Numbered from the stretch's first letter, positions 45,970 through 55,468 are shown. The stretch is DNA of 64,000 nucleotides from UBA4416 sp040387475 (GCA_040387475.1 JAZKDT010000025.1:33879-97878), one strand, 5' to 3'. Program-made: numbers and translations. Notes: a model not told the origin generated them from the letters alone.

Positions 45970-46951
45970 TACTTTTCAATCATGTAATAATAATGATGTA
46001 GCGGATCACAAAGAAACTACGGAACTCGCTAATAAGCAAGCAAAATTTGATTCGATTGAGAACGAAGAGATTTGGACCGTACCTGATACCAGCACTATAC
46101 CCTATGATGAGTTTGGGCAAATGGTGCGATATGGTCGCGATTTGATAGTAAACACAGCTTATTATATCGGGCCTGAAGGTAAAGTAGGTAAATTTTTAGG
46201 TAATAAAATGAATTGCTCTAATTGCCATTTAGAAGCCGGCACAAAGCCGTATGCCTTCAATTATTATAGCACCCATGCTCGCTACCCGCAGTACCGTGCC
46301 AGGGAAAACAAGATATTGTCGCTGGCAGACAGGGTCAATAATTGCATTGAGCGTCCGCATAACGGAAAGCATATGCCGCTAAACAGCAAAGAGATGATCG
46401 CAATTATAAGCTATATGAAATGGCTGGGAGAGAACGTGCCCGTAAATGCTCATGTGAAAGGCGATGGCCCTGTTAAGATTGATTTTCCAAAACGTGCAGC
46501 TGATCCTTTTAAGGGCGAGGAAGTTTATAAAAGAGAGTGCTTAAGTTGCCACGGTGCCAACGGACAGGGAAAAATGCGGACTGATAATATTTGCTATGAA
46601 TATCCACCGCTTTGGGGCGATAAAAGTTACCAATCAGGAAGTAGTGTTCACCGTTTAATAAAAATGGCACCTTTTGTTTATGCTAACATGCCACATAAAA
46701 TTGCGAGTTATGATAATCCAAAATTAACAATTGAAGAAGCCTTTGACGTAGTAGCCTTTATTAATAACGATACCATTCACAAACGGCCGCAACCTGTGTC
46801 AAAAGGAGATTATGCTAGTTTACCCCATAAACCTATCGATTATGACAAAGGTCCGTATCTCGACCAGTTCTCTGAAGCCCAGCATAAATACGGTCCATAC
46901 CAGGAAATTATTGATTACTATAAAAGTATTGGAAAAAAAGCCAATTATTAG
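45920..46951 (+). CDS. TsdA-like diheme cytochrome c lipoprotein
   Basis: A 343-residue lipoprotein. ATG 45920 places a lipobox (ITFQSC) at the end of the signal; the longer frame to 45878 only adds residues. Two heme-binding motifs: CSNCH (MNCSNCHLEAG) and CLSCH (ECLSCHGANGQ). Between them RVNNCIERPHNGKHMP resembles the thiosulfate dehydrogenase/tetrathionate reductase TsdA, whose first heme often has an unusual Cys ligand. It could thus move electrons between thiosulfate, tetrathionate and the respiratory chain. The final 80 residues are charged. It sits 32 nt before mqnE. Enzymatic direction cannot be read. Confidence 0.83.
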   Translation: MRKNSTYLFLSVFIFFITFQSCNNNDVADHKETTELANKQAKFDSIENEEIWTVPDTSTIPYDEFGQMVRYGRDLIVNTAYYIGPEGKVGKFLGNKMNCSNCHLEAGTKPYAFNYYSTHARYPQYRARENKILSLADRVNNCIERPHNGKHMPLNSKEMIAIISYMKWLGENVPVNAHVKGDGPVKIDFPKRAADPFKGEEVYKRECLSCHGANGQGKMRTDNICYEYPPLWGDKSYQSGSSVHRLIKMAPFVYANMPHKIASYDNPKLTIEEAFDVVAFINNDTIHKRPQPVSKGDYASLPHKPIDYDKGPYLDQFSEAQHKYGPYQEIIDYYKSIGKKANY

Positions 46952-46971
46952 AAGATAAATTTTAATAATTG

Positions 46972-46979
46972 TAACTTTG
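46972..46979 (+). promoter_or_regulatory. Candidate -7 element for mqnE
   Basis: TAACTTTG fits TAnnTTTG exactly. The ATG begins only 5 nt later (46984), so the transcript would be leaderless or nearly so. No clear -33 TTG is seen 19-21 nt upstream. Confidence 0.5.
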
Positions 46980-46983
46980 CGCC

Positions 46984-48126
46984 ATGATTTTAGAAAACCC
47001 AAAAGAGTTAATCTTACAGTCAAGTCTCTTAAGTAAAGAATTAAAACAGATTGCTGCAAAAGTTTTTAATGGTGAACGTGTTTCCTTTGATGAGGGCGTT
47101 TATTTATATGAACATGCCGATCTTTCATACCTGGGAACTCTGGCTAATTTCGTGAGGGAGAACAAAAATCAGAATTTTGTTTTTTTTAATCGCAATTTTC
47201 ATGTTGAGCCAACTAATATTTGCGTGTATACCTGCTCTTTTTGTGCATACTCGCGTTTAATTAAACAACGCGAAGAAGGATGGGAATTATCCATTGATCA
47301 GATGATGGATATTATTAAAAAATACGACGGTCAACACGTAACCGAAGTTCATATTACCGGAGGCGTAATTCCAAAACAGGATTTGGCTTTTTATTCTACA
47401 TTATTTAAAACCATAAAAGCTCATCGTCCCGATTTACATGTAAAAGCATTAACACCTGTAGAATGTCATTATATTTTTAAAAAAGCAAAAGTAACCTACG
47501 AGGAGGGAATGCGGATTTTGAAGGAATCGGGGCTGGATTCAATGCCGGGTGGCGGAGCAGAGATTTTCGATAAAGAAATTCGTGATAAAATTGCCGGTGG
47601 AAAATGCAGTGCAGAAGAATGGTTAAGTATCCATGAAATCTGGCATGGTCTGGGGATGCAATCTAATGCCACCATGTTATACGGGCATGTCGAAACATTT
47701 GCGCATCGTATTGATCACATGGAAAGGTTACGTCAATTACAAGATAAGACAAAAGGCTTCAACGCATTTATCCCTTTAAAATTCAGAAATGGAAATAACG
47801 ATATGTCGGATGTGCCTGAAGTAAGTGTTATTGAGGATCTGAGAAACTATGCTATTGCACGGATTTACCTCGATAATTTTGATCACATAAAAGCGTACTG
47901 GGCTATGATTGGTAGAAGTACCGCCCAATTATCGTTAAATTTTGGAGTGGATGATATGGATGGAACTATTGATGATACGACTAAAATTTATAGTATGGCA
48001 GGAGCTGAAGAACAAACTCCTAAATTAACTACACAGGAATTGGTTGACCTTATATCGCAGGTAAAACGCACGCCGGTTGAACGCGATACGTTATACAACA
48101 TTGTAAAAGATTATTCGGTTAATTAG
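46984..48126 (+). CDS. mqnE: Aminofutalosine synthase (menaquinone, futalosine pathway)
   Basis: Radical SAM enzyme that joins 3-[(1-carboxyvinyl)oxy]benzoate to S-adenosylmethionine in the futalosine route to menaquinone. The 380 residues fit. The cluster motif is CVYTCSFC (CxxxCxxC, about 78-85), followed by the SAM-binding ITGGVIPKQDL. Later blocks SMPGGGAEIFD, NATMLYGHVE and FIPLKFRNGNN are typical of MqnE rather than MqnC. It is 6 nt from the GT2 gene downstream and may share a transcript with it. No other mqn gene is in the window. Confidence 0.95.
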   Translation: MILENPKELILQSSLLSKELKQIAAKVFNGERVSFDEGVYLYEHADLSYLGTLANFVRENKNQNFVFFNRNFHVEPTNICVYTCSFCAYSRLIKQREEGWELSIDQMMDIIKKYDGQHVTEVHITGGVIPKQDLAFYSTLFKTIKAHRPDLHVKALTPVECHYIFKKAKVTYEEGMRILKESGLDSMPGGGAEIFDKEIRDKIAGGKCSAEEWLSIHEIWHGLGMQSNATMLYGHVETFAHRIDHMERLRQLQDKTKGFNAFIPLKFRNGNNDMSDVPEVSVIEDLRNYAIARIYLDNFDHIKAYWAMIGRSTAQLSLNFGVDDMDGTIDDTTKIYSMAGAEEQTPKLTTQELVDLISQVKRTPVERDTLYNIVKDYSVN

Positions 48127-48132
48127 TTTTAC

Positions 48133-49308
48133 ATGGGATTTGTCTTTTTAATACTTTTTTTAGTTTGCTTATTGGTTCCTGTATTCAGCTATCTCCTATT
48201 TCCGTGGTTGATGAGGATGAAAGCAGCAAAAATTAAACGTCAAAAAAACGACTATTCAAACATGGCAGAATGGCCGTCGGTGACAATCGTTTTTTCAGCT
48301 TTTAATGAGGGTAAAGTGATCGTTCGAAAAATGGAATCTATCATTAATTCTGATTATCCAAAAGATAAGTTGGCTGTATTAATTGGCTCCGATAATTCTA
48401 CGGATAATACCAATCATATAATTGAGGAATATGCAGCCAGACATCCATTTATTACGTTGGTAAAAAAAACAAACCGTAACGGAAAACTCAAAATTATTAA
48501 TGAATTAATCGATATGACAACCACCGAGCATTTGGTTTTTACAGATGCTAATGTGTTTTTTGAGCCCTTTACACTTAAAGCGTTGGTATATAACCTGGTT
48601 AAAAAACAGGCAGACATGGTTTGTGGTAATATTCATAAATTCTCTCCCAAAAATGAAGGCATCTCCGACCAGGAAATTTTTTACATGAATTTTGAAAATA
48701 CCTTAAAACATAACGAAAGTTTGGTGTACGGCTTTTGTGTGGGCGTTGAAGGAGGCTGCTACGGTATAAAAAGAAAAAGTTTTGTTAAAGTGCCCGATGG
48801 TTTTTTGATGGACGATTTTTTTATAACACTCGACGTTATTTCAAAAAAAGGTAAGGTTTTGTTTGAGCCTGAGGCACTGTGTTATGAAGATGTGAATGAT
48901 TCACCGCTCATCGAATTCAAACGCAAAATAAGAATCTCCCTGGGAAATTTCCGAAACTTAAAACATTACAGGGATTTGCTGTTTCCATTGAGCAGTGGTT
49001 TTGGGTTTGCTTTTTTCTCACACAAAGTATTACGGTGGGTTACACCTTTTGCGCTTGTTTTTTCGTTCTGCTTTTCTCTTATATTGACCAACTATTACCC
49101 GTTTTTTATGTGGCTAACTTTGGCGCATAGTTTATTGATCATACTTCCGGTGTTGACTATCTTCCTGGAAAAAATCAAGTTAAAAATACCTTTGTTTAAT
49201 GCATTGGGGCATTTTATTTTAATGAATTTAGCTCTTTTAATAGGTTACTTCAAATTTCTATTCGCGTCGCACGAAAGCGCCTGGGAGCCACCAAAACGCA
49301 ATGTTTAA
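48133..49308 (+). CDS. Membrane glycosyltransferase family 2 (processive type)
   Basis: A 391-residue inner-membrane enzyme. One N-terminal helix precedes the GT-A domain: VTIVFSAFNEGKVI, DNSTDNT, the KLKIIN nucleotide motif and the acceptor-metal TDAN (about 138). MDDFFITLDV replaces the usual ED, and FKRKIRISLGNFRNL fills the QxxRW position. Two to three helices follow (about 290-375). Such enzymes extend polysaccharides such as poly-N-acetylglucosamine or hyaluronan-like chains; the product is unknown. It is 6 nt after mqnE, but the function is unrelated. Confidence 0.88.
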   Translation: MGFVFLILFLVCLLVPVFSYLLFPWLMRMKAAKIKRQKNDYSNMAEWPSVTIVFSAFNEGKVIVRKMESIINSDYPKDKLAVLIGSDNSTDNTNHIIEEYAARHPFITLVKKTNRNGKLKIINELIDMTTTEHLVFTDANVFFEPFTLKALVYNLVKKQADMVCGNIHKFSPKNEGISDQEIFYMNFENTLKHNESLVYGFCVGVEGGCYGIKRKSFVKVPDGFLMDDFFITLDVISKKGKVLFEPEALCYEDVNDSPLIEFKRKIRISLGNFRNLKHYRDLLFPLSSGFGFAFFSHKVLRWVTPFALVFSFCFSLILTNYYPFFMWLTLAHSLLIILPVLTIFLEKIKLKIPLFNALGHFILMNLALLIGYFKFLFASHESAWEPPKRNV

Positions 49309-49370
49309 AGTTTTCTGGTAATTTAATGAATGGCTAATCACTTAACGCTAGCAACTATTCACTAAAATCG

Positions 49371-49378
49371 CTATCTTT
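49371..49378 (+). promoter_or_regulatory. Candidate -7 element for the ABC-F gene
   Basis: A TATCTTTG near 49371-49379 matches TAnnTTTG. The ATG is about 32 nt on. No convincing -33 TTG. Confidence 0.4.
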
Positions 49379-49409
49379 GCGCCCTTAAAAATTACTATAT
49401 TTAATTGCA

Positions 49410-51351
49410 ATGGTTTCTATTAATGGTGTTACGGTTTCATTTGGCGGGTATGATTTATTTGACAATGTTTCTTTTTTAATTAATCCGAAAGACCGTATTG
49501 GTTTGGCCGGAAAAAATGGTGCCGGAAAAAGTACTATGCTTAAAATATTAGCAGGTTACCAAACCCCCACCAAGGGCGAAGTATCGCGGCCTAAAGATTG
49601 CAAAATCGGATATTTGCCACAGGATATGACTCATCAGCACGGTCGTACGGTTTATGAAGAAACAGAGTCAGCTTTTGAGGAAATTAAACAATTGCAGGCT
49701 AAATTAGCAGACATCAATCACCAACTTGAAACGCGTACCGATTACGAAAGTGATGCGTACATGGTTTTAATTCAGGATTTAACTGACATCAACGAAAGGT
49801 TAAACATGATTGGTGTTGACAATACAGAGGAAGAAATTGAAAAAGTATTAATTGGTTTAGGATTTCAACGTAAACAATTTCATATGCAAACGTCGGAATT
49901 TAGCGGGGGATGGCGTATGCGTATTGAACTGGCCAAATTGTTGTTGCAGAAGCCAGATGTATTGATGCTGGATGAGCCCACTAATCACCTTGATATTGAA
50001 GCCATCCAATGGTTAGAGGAAGTGATGGAGGTTTTTCCCGGAGCAGTTGTTTTAATAAGCCACGATAAAACATTTTTAGATACAGTTACCAGGCGTACCA
50101 TTGAGATTGTAAATCAAAAAATTTACGATTATAAAACAAACTATTCGCATTATTTAGTTTTAAGGCAGGAAAGAAAGCAGCAACAGGAGAACGCACAGAA
50201 AAATCAGCAAAAAATGATTGATCAAACCGAGATGCTGATTGATAAATTTAGAGCTAAGGCCAGTAAATCGGCTATGGCGCAGTCCTTAATTAAGAAATTA
50301 GATAGATTAGACAGAGTAGAAGTTGACGATATGGATACGGCAACAGTTCGTTTCCGTTTCCCACCTCCCGCACATAGTGGTAAAATTGTTATTACAGCTG
50401 AAAATGCAGGAAAATCGTATGGTGATAAATTTATTTTTGGAGGGGCCAATTTCATTATTACCAAAGGTGAAAAAATTGGTTTAGTTGGCCGTAATGGTGA
50501 AGGTAAATCAACGATGATGAAAATGATAGCTGATAAAATTAAATATGATGGTTCCATTCAAATGGGGCATAATATTTTAATGGGCTATTTTGAGCAGGAC
50601 CAGGAAGAAAAAATTGATCTTGATAAAACGGTTTTTGAAACGATTGATGAATTAGCAGTGGGTGATGTTCGTCGCCAGGTACGTAGTTTATTAGGCTCCT
50701 TCTTATTCCAGGGAGATGATATTGACAAAAAAGTAAAAGTGTTGAGTGGGGGAGAGCGTGGGCGGTTAGCTTTATGTAAATTNNNNNNNNNNATTGTTAT
50801 TAGAGCCTTACAACTTGTTGTTACTGGATGAGCCAACAAATCACTTAGATATTAAATCTAAAGAAGTGTTAAAGCAATCTTTAATTGATTATGAAGGCAC
50901 CTTAGTGATGGTAAGTCATGATAGGGATTTCATGACGGGTATGTGCGATCGTTTATTTGAATTCAGAGATGGTCACGTAAAAGAATACTTATGTGATATC
51001 AAGGAGTTTATGGAAATCCGTAAAGTGGAACGTTTAAATGAATTGGATTTAGATAAATCAGGCGTAAAAGCAGTGCCGGTTGCTGAAAAGAAACAGGTTC
51101 CGGCTTCTGATTTTGAAGCAGCTGAAAAGAAAAAAATACAAACTCAAATTGCTTCTCAAATAAAAAAAGTAGAAGAACAAATTGAGAAATTGGAAACTGA
51201 AATAAAAAGCCTCGATGAAAAATTGGCTGTCCCTGCGTCGTATGAGGAATTAACTAAAAATCCTAATTTTTTCAATTCCTATAATAAATTAAAAAAAGAT
51301 TTGGAAATAGAAATGGCTAAGTGGGAAGATTTGAGTGCGAGGTTGGCGTAA
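49410..51351 (+). CDS. ABC-F family ATPase (ribosome-associated), with assembly gap
   Basis: Two ABC domains without membrane segments, the ABC-F class that acts on ribosomes as translation factors or antibiotic-protection proteins. First domain: GKNGAGKSTMLK, FSGGWRMRIELAK, MLDEPTNHLDIEA. Linker about 225-330 is Lys/Gln-rich. Second domain: GRNGEGKSTMMK, then LSGGERGRLALCK up to a 10-N run (50783-50792). The Walker B LLLLDEPTNHLDIKS follows in a shifted frame. The C-terminal coiled coil (about 565-645) is Uup-like. If the 3-base overlap ATT at the gap edges is merged, the frame closes to CKLLLEPYN. So the gene is probably intact. It is followed by a bidirectional terminator. Confidence 0.9.
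50783..50792. other. Artificial scaffold gap (10 N) in the ABC-F gene
   Basis: Left flank ends ATT (50780-50782) and right flank starts ATT (50793-50795). Overlapping these gives one unbroken frame, so probably nothing is missing. Confidence 0.8.
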
Positions 51352-51376
51352 CAATTATCGGATTATAAAAATAACG

Positions 51377-51400
51377 AACTCCCATTTATGGGAGTTTTTT
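51377..51400. terminator. Bidirectional terminator between ABC-F gene and udk
   Basis: AACTCCCA/TGGGAGTT stem, 4-nt loop, T-run following on plus strand. The two genes converge on it. Confidence 0.88.
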
Positions 51401-51401
51401 A

Positions 51402-52046
51402 TTAGTGGAATACAGAGTTAATATCCTCACCTTTCTTTAAACCTAGTTTCTGACGAATGGTTGATGCCAATATATTGATGGCCACCATATTTTCTCCACC
51501 TAAGGGAACAATGATGTCAGCATACCGTTTGGTAGGCTCAATAAACTGTTCATGCATTGGTCTTACGGTTTGTAAATAACGGTCGAGGGTTTGCTCCACA
51601 GGGCGGCCACGTTCAATAATATCACGCTTAATAACGCGCAGCAATCGCTCATCAGGAGGCGCGTCTACAAAAACTTTTACATTACAGATATTTCTGATGC
51701 GTTCATCTGAAAATAATAATATGCCTTCCACAATTACCACATCTTTACTTTGAACCGGAATAGTTTTCGAATCCCTGGTACAGGTGATGTATGAGTAAAT
51801 AGGTTTTTGAATGTTGTTGCCTTGTTTTAACTCGTTGATATGCTGATAGAGGAGATCAAATTCGATAGAGTCGGGGTGATCGAAATTAATTGATTTTCGA
51901 TCGTCAGGCGAAATATGCGAGTTATCCTTGTAATAAGAATCCTGGGAAACGATAGTTACGTGATCAGCAGGCAAAATGTCCAGTATTTTATTCACTACGG
52001 TCGTCTTTCCTGAACCCGTTCCCCCACATATACCAATAATCAACAT
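51402..52046 (-). CDS. udk: Uridine kinase
   Basis: Cytosolic salvage enzyme phosphorylating uridine and cytidine with ATP or GTP. I start at ATG 52046 (MLIIGICGGTGSGKT), 214 residues; the frame extends to 52067. Seen: Walker A GGTGSGKTTVV, the SQDSYYKD and FDHPDSIEFDLL blocks, Glu in VIVEGILLF, and RVIKRDIIERGR with the lid region. Neighbouring genes are not in the pathway. Family resemblance is strong, though phosphoribulokinase shares the fold. Confidence 0.95.
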   Translation of the reverse strand: MLIIGICGGTGSGKTTVVNKILDILPADHVTIVSQDSYYKDNSHISPDDRKSINFDHPDSIEFDLLYQHINELKQGNNIQKPIYSYITCTRDSKTIPVQSKDVVIVEGILLFSDERIRNICNVKVFVDAPPDERLLRVIKRDIIERGRPVEQTLDRYLQTVRPMHEQFIEPTKRYADIIVPLGGENMVAINILASTIRQKLGLKKGEDINSVFH

Positions 52047-52291
52047 AATAGAAATTGTAAAATACATTACAAAAATAGCAAATTATTTAAACCCCGGATT
52101 TTTGTTCAATAAGACTTGTACATATTTATATATCAGGTAGTTGCGTGTTTTTGATATCAAATTGGACGATTTATCTCTAATTCGATTCAGTTCGTACTCA
52201 TTATTAGGTTGTTCGTCCCATTTTTAGAAACCCAAAGCTTATTATATCTAATTTTGCCCTGTAAAAATAAAACGAATTATCACAAAACATC

Positions 52292-52588
52292 ATGAAGAAA
52301 ATAATATTTTGCTTTATAATTTTTATCTTCGGATTGAACCGGTTGTCGGCTCAAACTGTAAGTAAAAAAGGCAACGCAATCGCAAATCAAAAAAAGACTT
52401 TTAAATCCGAACCATCAGAAGACGTATTTCAAAAATTAGTAGATTCCGGTTTCCCTAAATATGTGTCCACAGGTTATCCTGCTGGTGACAATGCACGTTA
52501 CCAAAAACAAAAGGAAAAGTGGATCAGTGAAAACCCTGAGTTATATAAAACACTCAATAAACCCAAAACTATTACTGCAAAAAAATAG
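52292..52588 (+). CDS. Small secreted protein, unknown
   Basis: 98 residues with a signal peptide ending LSAQ. The mature 77 residues are Lys-rich with few hydrophobics and include a KWISENPELYK segment. I do not recognise a family. It stands alone with its own strong terminator, so it is probably a real gene. A 245-bp intergenic space upstream (to udk) could hold its promoter, but I see no clear consensus. Confidence 0.65.
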   Translation: MKKIIFCFIIFIFGLNRLSAQTVSKKGNAIANQKKTFKSEPSEDVFQKLVDSGFPKYVSTGYPAGDNARYQKQKEKWISENPELYKTLNKPKTITAKK

Positions 52589-52598
52589 AATTAGATCT

Positions 52599-52642
52599 AA
52601 AACAAAAACCTCCTGTTGATTTCAACAGGAGGTTTTTGTTTT
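52599..52642. terminator. Long-stem terminator (bidirectional)
   Basis: A perfect 21-bp inverted repeat with a 2-nt loop, including CCTCCTGTTGA/TCAACAGGAGG, with A-run and T-run ends. It lies between convergent genes. Confidence 0.92.
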
Positions 52643-52655
52643 AAAAGAGGAATTT

Positions 52656-53381
52656 TTAATTAAAACTTTCCATCCTAGTTTTAAACGATGTGATAGTTGA
52701 GTTAGGCGTATCCGATTCTACAAGACCATCTTTCAAGCGAACAATCCGGTGGGCATGTAATGCAATATCTTCTTCGTGTGTTACTAAGATGATGGTGTTG
52801 CCATTTTTATGAATTTCTTCCAATAAGCCCATGATCTCTACCGACGTTTTGCTGTCCAAATTTCCTGTTGGTTCATCCGCTAAAATAATGGCCGGATTAT
52901 TAACTAATGCTCTTGCAATAGCAACACGTTGACGCTGGCCACCTGATAATTCATTAGGCCGATGGCTCATCCGGTTTGACAAGCCAACCTGATCCAAAAC
53001 TTTTTTGGCCATTTCTTCACGTTTACTTTTTTCAATGCCTGCATACACTAACGGCAGCATCACATTTTCGAGAGTTGTAGAGCGGGGTAATAAGTTAAAC
53101 GTTTGAAATACAAAGCCAATCTGTTTGTTCCTTACTTCTGCTAGCTCATTGTCACTCATTTGAGCAACTGCTAATTTATTAAGAATGTATTCGCCTGATG
53201 TTGGAGAGTCTAAACAACCCAGCATATTCATCAGGGTTGATTTACCGCTACCGCTTGGCCCCATAAGCGCCACATATTCATTTTTGTAAATATTGAGAGT
53301 TACCCCACTGAGTGCGTGAATTTCTTCCGTACCAATTTTATACTCTTTTTTAATTTTACTTAACTCAATGATGGGTTCCAT
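52656..53381 (-). CDS. ABC transporter ATP-binding protein, LolD/MacB type
   Basis: A 241-residue ATPase. Walker A GPSGSGKSTLMN (about 40-51), FQTFNLLPRSTTLENV (Q-loop), signature LSGGQRQRVAIARAL and Walker B AIILADEPTGNLDSKT are all intact, with a His switch in LVTHEEDIALHAHRI. This is the MacB/LolD/FtsE-like class, paired with FtsX-like permeases that export lipoproteins, peptides or drugs. No permease lies in the same window, so the substrate is unknown. It stops just after the terminator at 52599-52642. Confidence 0.9.
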   Translation of the reverse strand: MEPIIELSKIKKEYKIGTEEIHALSGVTLNIYKNEYVALMGPSGSGKSTLMNMLGCLDSPTSGEYILNKLAVAQMSDNELAEVRNKQIGFVFQTFNLLPRSTTLENVMLPLVYAGIEKSKREEMAKKVLDQVGLSNRMSHRPNELSGGQRQRVAIARALVNNPAIILADEPTGNLDSKTSVEIMGLLEEIHKNGNTIILVTHEEDIALHAHRIVRLKDGLVESDTPNSTITSFKTRMESFN

Positions 53382-53453
53382 GTAGTAAATGTAAGTATTT
53401 TAAAAAATAATTTGGCTGATTTATTTTACTGGTATTTTTAGCAGATTAATGGT

Positions 53454-54056
53454 TTAATTAAGGCTATAACCCAATTTTATAAAATTTCCGCTAAAGGAAA
53501 TACTTGCTTTTTTTAAGAAAGGATCTAAATGTTTTTTACGGTTTCGATTATTCAATATAGTCATAGCTACGTCAAATGCCATTAAGCCGGCACCTTGCAG
53601 AATAACCGAATTACCAAACCCATTATACATCTGTTGTTTTTTGATATCTGGTTGATTGCTGCCAAATTCTTTTAAATAAAAACCTCCGGTTATATAAACT
53701 ACATCCAGGATAGCGTTGGCTAAAAATATTTTCTCCATTTTTGTCTGGCCTTTTTGAAGATCATAAATAGTTGTAATGGGCTTTGGTTTTGAAAATAAGC
53801 CGGGTATAGCTATTCCAATATTAATTAACCCCCAGGCGCCATTCATAATATAGAATTGTTTTTCTTCGTAGCTTTTGGTTAAAGCATAACCTGCAGCACT
53901 TCCAGCTATATTAGCTCCAGCCCAGGAGGTAAGCACGATCATGCCCCGATGATTTAATCGATTTTTACGATCATCAAATTGCCTGATGATTGTGTCACTT
54001 TGCGACAGAGCACATTTAAAAGAAAGCGATAAAAAGATCAACAAAAAATACTTCAT
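53454..54056 (-). CDS. Small membrane/secreted protein, possible DUF6992-like
   Basis: 200 residues with an N-terminal signal peptide ending CALSQ and about four hydrophobic helices, including GMIVLTSWAGANIAGSAAGY and IMNGAWGLINIGIAIPG. It may be a multi-pass protein. The pattern of helices and motif positions recalls the DUF6992 family, but I am not certain. No enzyme motif. It lies 73 nt upstream of the ABC ATPase on the same strand, and could be co-transcribed with it. Confidence 0.6.
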   Translation of the reverse strand: MKYFLLIFLSLSFKCALSQSDTIIRQFDDRKNRLNHRGMIVLTSWAGANIAGSAAGYALTKSYEEKQFYIMNGAWGLINIGIAIPGLFSKPKPITTIYDLQKGQTKMEKIFLANAILDVVYITGGFYLKEFGSNQPDIKKQQMYNGFGNSVILQGAGLMAFDVAMTILNNRNRKKHLDPFLKKASISFSGNFIKLGYSLN

Positions 54057-54088
54057 GTGTTTATTTCTATGTCAAACATACAGAAATA

Positions 54089-54116
54089 AAAAAGGTTCTC
54101 AAACGAGAACCTTTTT
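54089..54116 (-). terminator. Terminator after the alpha/beta hydrolase gene
   Basis: AAAAAGGTTCTC/GAGAACCTTTTT with a 4-nt loop between the hydrolase stop and the next gene's ATG, T-run on either strand. Confidence 0.88.
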
Positions 54117-54134
54117 ATAGTAAGCTTAATATCA

Positions 54135-55370
54135 TTATTGCCTTATAATTTTAAAGGCTTTTTTATGTTCGGAGTAGCGAATATATAGGATATAGGAACC
54201 CGGTTGTAACGTGTCGAGATTTAGTTCTTTCGATGTTTGAGATACCTCGGTCTGTTGCAACAGCATTAATCTTCCTGAGATATCGTACAATTCAATTATT
54301 AAAGGACTGTTGACTTCAAGAGCAGATGAGAGAGTTATTTTTCCACTAGTGGGATTAGGAAAAACGGAGAATTTATCGTCAGATGATACGGATGAGATAT
54401 TGGTTGTAACGCAAGCAATGGAACCGGTGATTTTCCTTCCTGCCCTGTCGGTCGATGGATTTTGAATGAGATTCATAAACATATTTCCTGCGGTGCAATC
54501 GTTTTTTAATTCATAAGCTAAAAAAGGCTCCAGGTAGCTCATGTAGCGTGCAAACAAAAGAGCATTGCAGCCCGTTCCTGTACAAGCAGGCTGACCAATA
54601 GTACAGGTTCCGCTTGTGCCGTTTCCAAAATCGCAATGTTTGGCGCCGGCAATAATAACATGGAATTTGGTGAGAGAAGCATTTGCCGTATAGTGACTGT
54701 TTTGAACCGTTGTATCCGCTACACTGTCCATTTCGCCTGAAATTAGTAAAGAGGGAACAGTAACTAAAGTGGCCGAACTAAGTGATGATGGGTTTGTTGT
54801 TGCCGCACACATATTAAATAAGCAACTAACCGTATTATTGGAAGCAGCAGCGAGAAAAGAACTGCCGGCTCCCATCGAGTGGCCGCCTATAGCTGATTTC
54901 TGTAGTACTTTGCCATTAAATAGCGCTAAGGTGGTTGAGGTTGAAATAGTATTTAATGCCATGCCTGCATTTGCAAGATATCTTAAATCAGCGCCAAATT
55001 CGCTGTGAGTTGGCGAAAAACTTCCTTCTGTTCGCGGCATTATCACAATATATCCCAAAGATGCAAGTCTGTTATAAATGTTGTCGTAGGCATCGTATGT
55101 CATTACAAAGCCGTGACCAAAAACCACAATTGGAAATTGGCCGCTTGCCAACGCTACGTTATTCCCCGCAACTGCTGCCGGATAATAAACTTCAGATCCA
55201 ACGGTTCTACCTGTAGCTGTGGTTGTAGTTATTCCTCCTGAAATAGTATACCCGGCATTAGTACGGCTTACATCTTTAAAATTAATACTCATATGCCCCA
55301 CCGCATAACTTTGTGCGTTGCCGCTTACACTGGCAACGGCGAAAATAAGTAATAGAAAAATGTTTTTCAT
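54135..55370 (-). CDS. T9SS-secreted alpha/beta hydrolase (chlorophyllase/dienelactone/polyester-hydrolase-like)
   Basis: A 411-residue exported protein with a signal peptide ending SGNAQS. The catalytic domain (about 20-300) has VVFGHGFVMTYD (oxyanion loop), the nucleophile elbow IGGHSMGAGSS, acid in SGEMDSVAD and His in AGAKHCDFG. Cys pairs GTCTIGQPACTGTGC suggest disulfides. This is the fold of PET- and cutinase-like hydrolases and chlorophyllases, so an ester substrate is likely, but which is unknown. The C-terminal sorting domain is canonical (VFPNPTSGKITL ... GSYILYIR). Single-gene unit, with its own terminator. Confidence 0.85.
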   Translation of the reverse strand: MKNIFLLLIFAVASVSGNAQSYAVGHMSINFKDVSRTNAGYTISGGITTTTATGRTVGSEVYYPAAVAGNNVALASGQFPIVVFGHGFVMTYDAYDNIYNRLASLGYIVIMPRTEGSFSPTHSEFGADLRYLANAGMALNTISTSTTLALFNGKVLQKSAIGGHSMGAGSSFLAAASNNTVSCLFNMCAATTNPSSLSSATLVTVPSLLISGEMDSVADTTVQNSHYTANASLTKFHVIIAGAKHCDFGNGTSGTCTIGQPACTGTGCNALLFARYMSYLEPFLAYELKNDCTAGNMFMNLIQNPSTDRAGRKITGSIACVTTNISSVSSDDKFSVFPNPTSGKITLSSALEVNSPLIIELYDISGRLMLLQQTEVSQTSKELNLDTLQPGSYILYIRYSEHKKAFKIIRQ

Positions 55371-55468
55371 GTTTTATGTATTTGTTGGCAGCGAAGTAAC
55401 AGACATAAAACCGTTAAATAAATTCTATAAATTTTTAAAAACAAGATGAGCAATAATGCGCAAGCACA

